From Deltaproteobacteria bacterium (lineage in GTDB: Bacteria; Bdellovibrionota_B; Oligoflexia; Oligoflexales; Bog-1112): 5,171 nt of DNA. This document shows positions 1 through 5,171 of the stretch, piece by piece. Position numbers and translations under genes: made by a program. The stretch is from contig PLEQ01000343.1 in assembly GCA_003136475.1 (NCBI GenBank), positions 1-5,171 of the forward strand, written 5' to 3'. Each line of letters begins with the position of its first letter. Position 1 is the stretch's first letter. The notes beneath the pieces are model-generated. The model was not told the DNA's origin, did not search any database, and was given only the letters and a program-made list of their open reading frames with translations.

Positions 1-282
1 CTGCTCTTGAGTCGCTGCGAAAGCCCTATAAAAGTCACGCATCGCCTGGTCGAATTCAGCCTGTCGAACTGTGTTATAGAGTAAGTTCGACGCCTCGTGG
101 ATGATCCGTTCTTTCATCTCCGTGGCAGCTTTGACGGTGAAGGTGATGGTGAGAATATTCGCTGGGCTGGCTCCGGCACTCACTATATTCAGGAAGCGTC
201 GGGTGAGCTGATACGTTTTGCCGGCTCCCGCTGACGCTTCGATACTGTAGGTTTCATAAGGATTTTGCGGATGGGGGATCAT
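1..282 (-). CDS. addA: AddA-type UvrD/RecB-family helicase-nuclease subunit, N-terminal 94 codons only
   Basis: This is the 5' part of a gene that runs off the left edge; translation from the ATG at 282 stays open for 94 codons. Seen: a Walker A motif A-S-A-G-A-G-K-T at residues 16-23 (K22, T23 would bind ATP-Mg), and helicase motif Ia around residues 43-60 (ILTITFTVKAATEMKERI), the classic superfamily 1A arrangement. No Q motif precedes Walker A; the IEASAGAGKT context resembles RecB and epsilonproteobacterial AddA. Motif Ia has V50 where TFTNKAA is usual. Known: AddA is the ATP-driven 3'-5' helicase of AddAB and normally carries a second nuclease domain at its C-terminus, not visible here. 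The gene directly follows addB with a 4-base ATGA overlap, so the two are almost certainly co-transcribed. The subunit assignment rests on this neighbour plus the motifs; the motifs alone support only a UvrD/RecB-like helicase. Confidence 0.85.
   Translation of the reverse strand, partial: MIPHPQNPYETYSIEASAGAGKTYQLTRRFLNIVSAGASPANILTITFTVKAATEMKERIIHEASNLLYNTVRQAEFDQAMRDFYRAFAATQEQ
279..282 (-). promoter_or_regulatory. ATGA stop/start overlap coupling addB and addA
   Basis: The addB TGA (281-279) and the addA ATG (282-280) share bases in an ATGA. The bases just upstream on the coding strand (GCGAATCCGAAATCCT) contain no recognisable Shine-Dalgarno at normal spacing. The only purine-rich stretch, GAAGAAAGCGAA, sits too far back. 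Inference: addA is translated mainly by ribosomes that have just finished addB, which would keep the two subunits near equal amounts. Confidence 0.7.
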
Positions 283-3200
283 AGGATTTCGGATTCGCTT
301 TCTTCAATATTTAAACTCTCGAGTGTCGCTTCTTCGATAAGCTGCGCATACACGGGATCATCCTTACGACAGATGCCCGTAAAGGCACAGAACTCGCAAG
401 CCGCACTTTGCACGGGAGCAAAAGCTTGTTTAGCCTGGAAGAGCGTTTGAATCGCATAGTCCCAGCGGCTTTGGAGTTTTTGAATGAGCTGGCTAAGCGG
501 AGGGGTTTGCGGACTTATGAGTTTTTTGGCGAGTGCCCACGGTCGCACGTTTTCGCCCACGCCACAAGCTTGCCAGCGGCCTGCCACGAGGCTCCAGTAG
601 CCAACCAGACATTTTTCCAAAAAAGTAGGGTCGGCATGAAAACGGTTCTGCGCCATCGCCAAAGCATAAAGCGGCAATTGCGGAGAGAGGCCTTCTATAA
701 TTTCGCTCATCGGATCGACGTTCTTGCGCTTGTAGTCGATGAGAACCGAACTCTTTGGCAAAAGATCCAAGCTGTCGAGCGTCCCCAAGAGCGAGGCCCA
801 ACGGTCGTTAGGACGATCGAGTGGGAGCCCCTTACCGGCAAGAGCAAATTCCTTGAGTGAGTCGGTGGTCGACAAGACATAGGTTTCACCAGCCTGGTGT
901 TCAAAAAACTTCGACCAGTACTGAGCAAAGCGTGGCCAGGAGAAGTGGAGAACATGGAGGTGAAACGGAGAGCCTTTTACCGCATCAGGCAAGCACTGCT
1001 CCGTCAGTTTGTGCAGGCGCTCGAGAGCGTAGGGGATGATTTCCGATTCTCGTAAAACAAGTTTGGCCGGGAGGGGTTCGATGACTTGCCGAGTCTGCAA
1101 TTGGCCAGTGTAAAAGGCTTCGAGGATTTCATGCAGCCAGCGACCTTCCCACAGCGATGAGGATTCCTCTTCTTTCGCTTTGACGCCGAGTTTGCTCAGC
1201 AGAAATTGATAGGGGCAGCGGAAGAGTTGGCTTAGCGAACTTGCGGAAATTTCTTCAAACAAGGGCAGGCGCTCACCTTGAAAATCCCCTCTCTTTCCGA
1301 TGATGTCGTTTAGCTCCGTCATTGCGAGCGTATCCTTCGTCATTCCTAGCGCGAGCGAGGAATCGCAGACTAAGGTCTTTTGTAAAGCGAGGCTCTTTGT
1401 TAAATCCACCTCGCGTGCGCCCAATATACGCATGGGCCGCTCGCGAAAACTGCCTTTGTCCTGCGCCAGTATCCGTTCGATAAAACGTGAGCGACACAAA
1501 GAGCCATAGTCTGGGCTAACGGAATAGAGGAACGTAAAATACTGGGCCTGATTACAAAGAAGATGAAAGGTGGTGTCCTCTAAAGCTTCAATATACTGCC
1601 AACCTGGCATGCCCAATTTGACTTTAAGAAGGTCGCTGATGAGACGGTCGTTGGGTAGGGACCGTGGAAAGCGGCCTTCGGTGCAACCGAGTACGATCAA
1701 AACTTCAAAAGGTACGTAACGGGCCTCGATGATATCGAGAACCTGCACTCCTTCCAGGGGAAAACCCACAGAACGGGTTTCCAAAGATTGAATTTTATCG
1801 AGCAAGGCGAAGATACACTCGCTACCCGAAACTTTCTTATCCCAAACGAGCGACCACTGATTAAAGAAGTCGCAGAATTTCTTGAACGCTTCGAGGTCGG
1901 CACGTTTGAATTCCCGCTTAGCGCTTTTGCTTTCAAGCTGTGTCGGGTCGTTCGACTCTTCGAGAAAGCCGAACTTGGCAATGACTTGCATCAGAGCAGT
2001 CTGCCAGTTGGCAAGCGATTCCGTCTGATGCTTTTGCATGAGTTTTGCACAGGGTGCTAATTTTTGATTCAGAGCGCTCAGGAGAGCGAAGGTGCTATCT
2101 TCCTCACCCATCGCCAAGTCGTACTGAATGCAAAGAAAACTCTCCATGCTCGAGTCAGGTGCCAGGGCCTCCCAGCTCAAGGGGTGACGGAGAAATTCCT
2201 GTAATAGGTGGGAGGCTTCTTTCGCTTTCTCTTTGCTAGGGGCTGAACTGCGCAAGGTCACCAAGTATTTCAGTAAGCTGACAAGCCAAGATCCGATCAT
2301 CGTTTCAGCAAAGGGTTGAGCGATGGCAAGGTTGGTCTTGAAGCTTTCTTTCTCGAGGAGAGTTGCCAATATTTTGCCGTAGCTTTTTTCGTCACTCACC
2401 AGCAGGCCGATGCGGGATTCCGGACAGCCTTGGTCCAAGTACTGGCGAATCGTCGCGATGGCTTCCTGGCTTTCGGAGACTAGGGTCTGAGTCGCAAGGA
2501 TCTGCGTTCTTTCGAGAACAAGCGGCAGTTCTGACTGAGAAGCTTCTATAGGGCGCTCGAGAATAGCTTCGAGCAGTTCGCGCAAGGGGGAGTGATGACC
2601 CAAGAGTTTAGGGGCTTCTGTGAAGAGCAGACTCACGTTCGCCTTTTGCGAAAAGAGCTTCAGCATGGGTCGGCAGTACGCTTTGCTCGTCGTAAAACCG
2701 GCCAGAAAAACCCAACGCCACGGGAGATTTTCGACATTTTGCCAGGTCTTGAGCACATTATGGACACAGGCGATATCGAGTTGTTCCGATGATAAGGCTT
2801 TCTTTGAGTGGAGAACGCTTGCGTAATGTTTGAAAAGGATTTGCAGTTCTGCGACGCGTTCAACGAGACTGCCGATGTGGGCCTCGTCACGATAAATATC
2901 TTTTTGAATGAGAGTTTTTAAGCTATCAAAAGCACTTTCGCCAATTTCGGCCTGATGCAGCTGAGAAAAAAATTCCCGGATCTCATGCTCATGGCCTTTT
3001 TGAATATGTTTGAATGGGGTTTGCTTGATAATGGAGGCCAGCAAAAGTTCTTCGGCAGAAGGCGACAGTATGGTCATGTCCTGCAAGGCGTGAGGAATTT
3101 GCTGCTGAATAAATGTCTCGAGAGTGAGCAGTGTTGGGGCCAAAAACGTTTGCTTATGAACTCCTAAGAGCGTCAGCAGATATTGTCCAAGTCTCTGAGT

Positions 3201-3320
3201 GGGAAGAATGACGAGCACATCTTGCAATTCCTCAGCTGAAAATTGTTGCAGTTCCAGACTTAGAACTTCGAGTAAGTCGTCTTTGCTTGGAATGATGCGG
3301 ATGCCAGCTTGTGTTTTCAC
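279..3320 (-). CDS. addB: AddB-type helicase-like/PD-(D/E)XK nuclease subunit of the AddAB double-strand-break resection complex
   Basis: A 1013-residue protein acting in the cytoplasm as partner of AddA in end resection and recombination. Seen, in order: an N-terminal helicase-like half with ILPTQR at 38-43 but no GxGKT Walker A; the AddB/RecC-like block IEAR (531-534) followed by VLGCTEGRFP (543-552); a linker around 625-690; then a RecB-type PD-(D/E)XK nuclease. Nuclease residues are H730, D849 in GTLDSLD (846-852), D862 and K864 in IDYK, and QLPLY (881-885). Four cysteines fit the AddB iron-sulfur staple: C702 in RCPY, then C975-x2-C978-x5-C984. All catalytic and cluster positions are present, so the nuclease should be active, while this subunit probably hydrolyses no ATP. 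The start is GTG at 3320: an in-frame TAA lies one codon further upstream, and the N-terminus fits the family. Its Shine-Dalgarno is weak (an A-rich AAAAAGG about 13 bases away). Oddity: residues 653-668 are encoded by a palindromic repeat (1318-1364). The tail is acidic. Confidence 0.92.
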   Translation of the reverse strand: MKTQAGIRIIPSKDDLLEVLSLELQQFSAEELQDVLVILPTQRLGQYLLTLLGVHKQTFLAPTLLTLETFIQQQIPHALQDMTILSPSAEELLLASIIKQTPFKHIQKGHEHEIREFFSQLHQAEIGESAFDSLKTLIQKDIYRDEAHIGSLVERVAELQILFKHYASVLHSKKALSSEQLDIACVHNVLKTWQNVENLPWRWVFLAGFTTSKAYCRPMLKLFSQKANVSLLFTEAPKLLGHHSPLRELLEAILERPIEASQSELPLVLERTQILATQTLVSESQEAIATIRQYLDQGCPESRIGLLVSDEKSYGKILATLLEKESFKTNLAIAQPFAETMIGSWLVSLLKYLVTLRSSAPSKEKAKEASHLLQEFLRHPLSWEALAPDSSMESFLCIQYDLAMGEEDSTFALLSALNQKLAPCAKLMQKHQTESLANWQTALMQVIAKFGFLEESNDPTQLESKSAKREFKRADLEAFKKFCDFFNQWSLVWDKKVSGSECIFALLDKIQSLETRSVGFPLEGVQVLDIIEARYVPFEVLIVLGCTEGRFPRSLPNDRLISDLLKVKLGMPGWQYIEALEDTTFHLLCNQAQYFTFLYSVSPDYGSLCRSRFIERILAQDKGSFRERPMRILGAREVDLTKSLALQKTLVCDSSLALGMTKDTLAMTELNDIIGKRGDFQGERLPLFEEISASSLSQLFRCPYQFLLSKLGVKAKEEESSSLWEGRWLHEILEAFYTGQLQTRQVIEPLPAKLVLRESEIIPYALERLHKLTEQCLPDAVKGSPFHLHVLHFSWPRFAQYWSKFFEHQAGETYVLSTTDSLKEFALAGKGLPLDRPNDRWASLLGTLDSLDLLPKSSVLIDYKRKNVDPMSEIIEGLSPQLPLYALAMAQNRFHADPTFLEKCLVGYWSLVAGRWQACGVGENVRPWALAKKLISPQTPPLSQLIQKLQSRWDYAIQTLFQAKQAFAPVQSAACEFCAFTGICRKDDPVYAQLIEEATLESLNIEESESEIL
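1318..1364 (+). repeat. Short palindromic dispersed-type repeat embedded in frame in addB
   Basis: Two related units lie in tandem on the plus strand. The first is GTCATTGCGAGCG (1318-1330). The second (1339-1364) begins GTCATTCC and ends GAGGAATC. The second folds into a hairpin: ATTCCT (1342-1347) pairs with AGGAAT (1358-1363), then one A/G mismatch, then GC/GC closing a GCGA tetraloop (1351-1354). GTCATTGCGAGCG and GTCATTCC...GGAATC are the ends typical of small palindromic repeats scattered in many bacterial genomes, including Rickettsia palindromic elements that persist inside ORFs (recalled, not searched). In the addB frame the unit reads DSSLALGMTKDTLAMT (residues 653-668) without a stop or frameshift. 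The matching opposite end is not seen, so this may be a half or decayed element. No second copy is visible in the window. Confidence 0.6.
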
Positions 3321-3585
3321 GAATTAGTACAGCCTTTTTAGTCGCGGTCTTTTTGAGTGCATACTCTAGCAGCATCAACTGGAGACTCAACTCCAAAGCG
3401 ATAGCCTCGCCCGAGCCGATACTACGTCGGTGCAAAGCGGGTCGGCTTGCGAGCCAACTTACTGAAATAACACAAAAAAATATTTTCAAAGCCAGTGAGA
3501 TTATGTAATGTGGGTCGAGCTCTTTGTGGTGCCTTATCGGTTAGTAGTAAGTGGCGTGTTTCTTTTCCTGTGACGGAGGTTCCCT
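3321..3585. other. Divergent spacer between addB and the DksA-like gene, expected to hold both promoters
   Basis: The two genes diverge here, so promoters for both should lie in these 265 bases. I see no convincing -10/-35 pair. Weak candidates are CTGGCT-17-TGTTAT on the minus strand (in the AT-rich stretch near 3470-3495) for addB, and TTTGTG (3523-3528)-16-TAGTAA (3545-3550) on the plus strand for the DksA-like gene. Small hairpins exist, for example TGGAG/CTCCA (3380-3395) and AGCCGA/TCGGCT (3414-3447), but none is followed by a T-run, so none is a terminator. Open frames occur on both strands without a proper ribosome binding site; I do not call them genes. Confidence 0.45.
3575..3579 (+). 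promoter_or_regulatory. Shine-Dalgarno that fixes the GTG start of the DksA-like gene
   Basis: GGAGG (within ACGGAGGT) ends 6 bases before the GTG at 3586. This is near-ideal spacing and strength, and it settles the otherwise uncertain non-ATG start. Confidence 0.85.
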
Positions 3586-4044
3586 GTGGATGCTGCAGCG
3601 AAGAATGTGGACGTGGCAGATTCGATCGAAACATCGGACGTTTTAAGTGTGGACGAACTACATGATTTTAAAACTAAGCTCTTAAGAAAAAAATACGAGC
3701 TCATCGAACAATCGCGCAACATGATTGATTCCAACAAGATTTGTCTGGATGCTAACGATATGAAGGACGAGATCGACCTCGCTTCGGTGACGATAGAGCA
3801 TGAACTGACGTTTAGGCTTCTCGATCGCTCACGCAAGTTGCTGAGGGAAATCAATCATGCTCTGGCAAAATTCGAAACCGGGGATTTCGGTTATTGCGAA
3901 GGGACCGGCGAGATCATTCCTAAGAAGCGTTTGGAACTCGCACCGTGGGCTCGACACAGCGTTGAGCACAAGCAAAATTTAGAGATCCGCAAAAGGCTGC
4001 TGAAACAGTCCAAGAGCGATGATCTCGCCTCCGCTTTTAGCTGA
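3586..4044 (+). CDS. DksA/TraR-family RNA polymerase-binding protein with a degenerate (zinc-less) finger
   Basis: A 152-residue protein of the same length class as E. coli DksA (151). Known: DksA enters the RNA polymerase secondary channel and, with ppGpp, retunes transcription initiation during starvation. Seen: a low-complexity N-terminus, then two long helices forming the coiled coil (about 20-55 and 65-98). The tip carries the functional D-x-x-D-x-A signature as DEIDLA (61-66; D61, D64, A66). Next comes the family signature GDFGYCEGTGEIIPKKRLE (99-117) and a C-terminal basic helix. Oddity: the C-x2-C-x17-C-x2-C finger is spaced exactly as in DksA, but the four positions are C104, T107, S125 and H128, so normal zinc binding is unlikely. 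Zinc-less DksA paralogues are known, for example Pseudomonas aeruginosa DksA2, where they substitute for DksA under zinc limitation. Whether this is the only DksA or a paralogue cannot be seen here. The start is GTG, supported by a strong GGAGG. It converges with the phosphatase gene 16 bp downstream, with no visible terminator. Confidence 0.9.
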   Translation: MDAAAKNVDVADSIETSDVLSVDELHDFKTKLLRKKYELIEQSRNMIDSNKICLDANDMKDEIDLASVTIEHELTFRLLDRSRKLLREINHALAKFETGDFGYCEGTGEIIPKKRLELAPWARHSVEHKQNLEIRKRLLKQSKSDDLASAFS

Positions 4045-4060
4045 ATTCCTTTCCCTCATA

Positions 4061-4957
4061 TCATTCGGCTTCCCCTGGAAACTCCACTTGCGGAATGAAA
4101 ATGGCGTTTTCTTCGGTTTCCGAATCGCTCGCCTTACCAAAATACACATTTTCATCATCCGCGAGTGCTGCTTGATATTGATCTTGTAAATCTAAGAAAC
4201 GTGGATCGTGGCTAAATTTCTCCACAAACTGGATGTTCTTTTTACGGAAAAGGATGGGATTGAATTTGGCATATTCGTATTCTGCCGGGTTGAGTTGCAT
4301 GCCTTTGGTTGAGGTCTTGGGACCATCGACCCAGAACCCACCCTGCACGAAGCGGACGAGCATGGCAATCATTCCTGTGCGATGAAGTCCACCGAAACAG
4401 TGGAAGAGAACCGGTTGACGTTCCGGGTCGAGTACGAGTTTGAGAATATCGATAACAGCGTCCGTTCCGCCAGAAATCCCAACGTCCTGCAAAGAGAAGT
4501 AGCGTTGACCTATCGGTCCGAGGTTGAGTGTTGTGTCAATGTCATCAGTTGGGTGATAAGGATCTTCACCATCGACGTAGGTGCGAAGAGCGCCAAAGGG
4601 ATGGAAGAAGTCAAATTCACCGTAGGCGCCTGACAGACTGGCTTTGTATTCTTTGATCGCAAAATAGAAAGGAAAGGCATACCCTTCATAGTTCATATAG
4701 ATGATCGTTTTTGGAAAAGGTAAGTCCTGTTCGTCGAGCATTTTACTCAGATGCTTGAGGCCGTGTTTGCCAAGGGCTGAGCTGCGATAGATCGTGTAGG
4801 AAGAGTTTTTAACCACAACCCCGAAGTGGATGAGTTTATCCGACGGGCCATGAACGATTCTATCGACATCTTGAGCTAGTACTGTTGTTGTAAATGAAAT
4901 GAGTCCTGCAATGAATACAAATAATATGGCGTTTTTAGTCCGCTGCACGAAATACAT
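4061..4957 (-). CDS. Exported cysteine-dependent phosphatase, dual-specificity/protein-tyrosine phosphatase type
   Basis: A 298-residue protein with a Sec signal peptide: positive MYFVQRTKN, a hydrophobic core (about 10-25), and a likely signal peptidase I site after VLA (A28, before Q29). It should therefore act in the periplasm or outside the cell. The catalytic P-loop is HCFGGLHRTG (186-195), giving nucleophile C187 and R193 in the H-C-x5-R-T pattern. D158 in LQDVG is a candidate general acid, about 29 residues ahead as in dual-specificity enzymes. YRSSALGKHGLKHL (57-70) matches the usual opening of such domains, where a YRS segment precedes the first helix. The tail (about 265-298) is acidic and probably flexible. 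The substrate is unknown: phosphotyrosine, phosphoinositides or inositol phosphates are all possible, and the P-loop differs from HCEAGVGRT-type cysteine phytases. ATG at 4957 is chosen because AGGAGGA lies 6 bases upstream; a TTG six codons earlier would overlap that site. Monocistronic as far as can be seen. Confidence 0.85.
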   Translation of the reverse strand: MYFVQRTKNAILFVFIAGLISFTTTVLAQDVDRIVHGPSDKLIHFGVVVKNSSYTIYRSSALGKHGLKHLSKMLDEQDLPFPKTIIYMNYEGYAFPFYFAIKEYKASLSGAYGEFDFFHPFGALRTYVDGEDPYHPTDDIDTTLNLGPIGQRYFSLQDVGISGGTDAVIDILKLVLDPERQPVLFHCFGGLHRTGMIAMLVRFVQGGFWVDGPKTSTKGMQLNPAEYEYAKFNPILFRKKNIQFVEKFSHDPRFLDLQDQYQAALADDENVYFGKASDSETEENAIFIPQVEFPGEAE

Positions 4958-4963
4958 GCTCGA

Positions 4964-4970
4964 TCCTCCT
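4964..4970 (-). promoter_or_regulatory. Strong Shine-Dalgarno of the phosphatase gene
   Basis: The coding strand reads AGGAGGA, 6 bases before the ATG at 4957. It decides the start in favour of this ATG over the TTG at 4975, which would put the ribosome binding site inside the coding sequence. Confidence 0.9.
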
Positions 4971-4999
4971 CGCAAGTTGCAGGAAGTAATTGTCCTGCA
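4966..4999 (-). promoter_or_regulatory. Overlapping alternative hairpins covering the phosphatase ribosome binding site
   Basis: In the mRNA sense, UUCCUGC (4985-4979) can pair with GC[G]AGGAG (4973-4966) across a 5-base AACUU loop with one bulged G, which would hide most of the Shine-Dalgarno. Nearly the same bases, UCCUGCA (4984-4978), can instead pair perfectly over 7 bp with UGCAGGA (4999-4993) across an 8-base loop, which would free it. The two structures are mutually exclusive. The pairings are seen in the sequence; a regulatory role is inference, and the stems are short. Confidence 0.3.
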
Positions 5000-5148
5000 G
5001 GAAGAGCTATCGGTAGCTGTCTGAAAGATATAAGTTTTTGCAGATAATTTATTGTTTTATGAAGTTATTATTGAGGAAAACAAAGGAGTCCTTCCAAACT
5101 GATGAGGAATTGTGGTCTTAGCTCTTCCTGACTTACAAAAGAGCTTAG
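4978..5148. repeat. Cluster of short repeats: CAGGAAG direct copies and AAGAGCT inverted copies
   Basis: TGCAGGAAG occurs twice in direct orientation (4978-4986 and 4996-5004, 18 bases apart). The second copy extends to CAGGAAGAGCTA (4998-5009), whose exact reverse complement TAGCTCTTCCTG is at 5119-5130, a perfect 12-bp inverted repeat 109 bases apart. CTTAGCTCTT (5117-5126) also pairs, with one mismatch, with AAGAGCTTAG (5139-5148) as a local hairpin. TCCTGCAGGA (4993-5002) is itself a 10-bp palindrome. No T-run follows on either strand, so this is not a terminator. The repeats flank the AT-rich probable promoter, which fits operator sites, but no binding protein is recognised. Confidence 0.5.
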
Positions 5149-5171
5149 TCTGAGATCCCTCACATCCGTTC

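Larger units (their letters stand above)
4958..5171 (-). promoter_or_regulatory. Upstream region of the phosphatase gene; AT-rich probable promoter, no gene
   Basis: These 214 bases contain no credible coding frame; the longest with an ATG are 20 and 9 codons and lack a usable ribosome binding site. An AT-rich core (about 5025-5085) is the likely promoter. One weak minus-strand candidate is TTGTTT (5083-5078), a 16-base spacer, then CATAAA (5061-5056). Another possible -10 is TATATC further downstream, without a clear -35. The flanks carry repeated motifs, annotated separately. Confidence 0.35.

Noticed and set aside
408..860. 150-codon plus-strand open frame
   Set aside because: It is fully antisense to the addB nuclease region, has no ribosome binding site or recognisable domain, and the minus-strand frame carries all the nuclease motifs.
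3232..3489. 85-codon minus-strand frame overlapping the 5' end of addB
   Set aside because: It needs a TTG start without a Shine-Dalgarno and overlaps addB by 89 bases in another frame. The true addB N-terminus fits its family from the GTG at 3320.
3321..3585. SOS (LexA-type) operator near addB
   Set aside because: I looked for CTGT-N8-ACAG, GTTC-type and TTAC-N3-GTAA patterns and found no acceptable match.
4045..4060. Convergent gap considered as a bidirectional terminator
   Set aside because: The 16 bases between the stop codons contain no inverted repeat, and none was found just inside either gene end.
4382..4633. 83-codon plus-strand open frame
   Set aside because: It is antisense to the phosphatase catalytic region, with no domain; a shadow of the real gene.
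4958..4975. Upstream TTG start for the phosphatase (adds MRGGSS)
   Set aside because: These codons are the Shine-Dalgarno itself (GGAGGA). The ATG at 4957 has ideal spacing and gives a normal signal peptide.
5059..5121. 20-codon plus-strand ORF starting MKLLLRK
   Set aside because: No ribosome binding site, no family resemblance, and it lies in the AT-rich probable promoter of the minus-strand gene.
5117..5148. Hairpin considered as a rho-independent terminator
   Set aside because: The stem has one mismatch, is not GC-rich, and is not followed by a T-run on either strand.

Overview
The window looks like chromosomal DNA from a Gram-negative bacterium. The reasons are a proteobacterial-style AddB (no Walker A motif in its N-terminal helicase-like half), a DksA/TraR-family transcription factor and a Sec-exported phosphatase. 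Base composition is moderate, by eye in the high 40s % GC. The mixture is compatible with Bdellovibrionota/Oligoflexia or another deep proteobacterial lineage, but that placement is a guess; nothing here fixes the taxon.

Layout. On the minus strand, reading right to left, addB (279-3320) is followed by addA, of which only the first 94 codons are present (282 to the left edge). The two genes overlap by an ATGA start/stop junction. Together they should encode the AddAB helicase-nuclease that resects double-strand breaks for RecA-dependent repair. A 265-bp spacer (3321-3585) separates addB from a divergent plus-strand gene (3586-4044). That gene encodes a DksA-like RNA polymerase secondary-channel factor whose zinc finger has been reduced from four cysteines to one. 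It converges, 16 bp apart, on a minus-strand gene (4061-4957) for an exported cysteine phosphatase of the dual-specificity/tyrosine type. The last 214 bp (4958-5171) are the phosphatase's upstream region. They hold a strong Shine-Dalgarno, overlapping potential RNA hairpins and several repeated and inverted short motifs, but no gene.

The most unusual observation is a short palindromic repeat (1318-1364) lying in frame inside addB, at the linker between the helicase-like part and the nuclease domain. It resembles the dispersed GTCATTGCGAGCG / GTCATTCC...GGAATC type repeats and, like the Rickettsia palindromic elements, appears to have been absorbed into the protein. Second-tier observations are the zinc-less DksA paralogue and the possible alternative RNA structures over the phosphatase ribosome binding site. 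I see no CRISPR array, tRNA, rRNA, insertion sequence or convincing rho-independent terminator.
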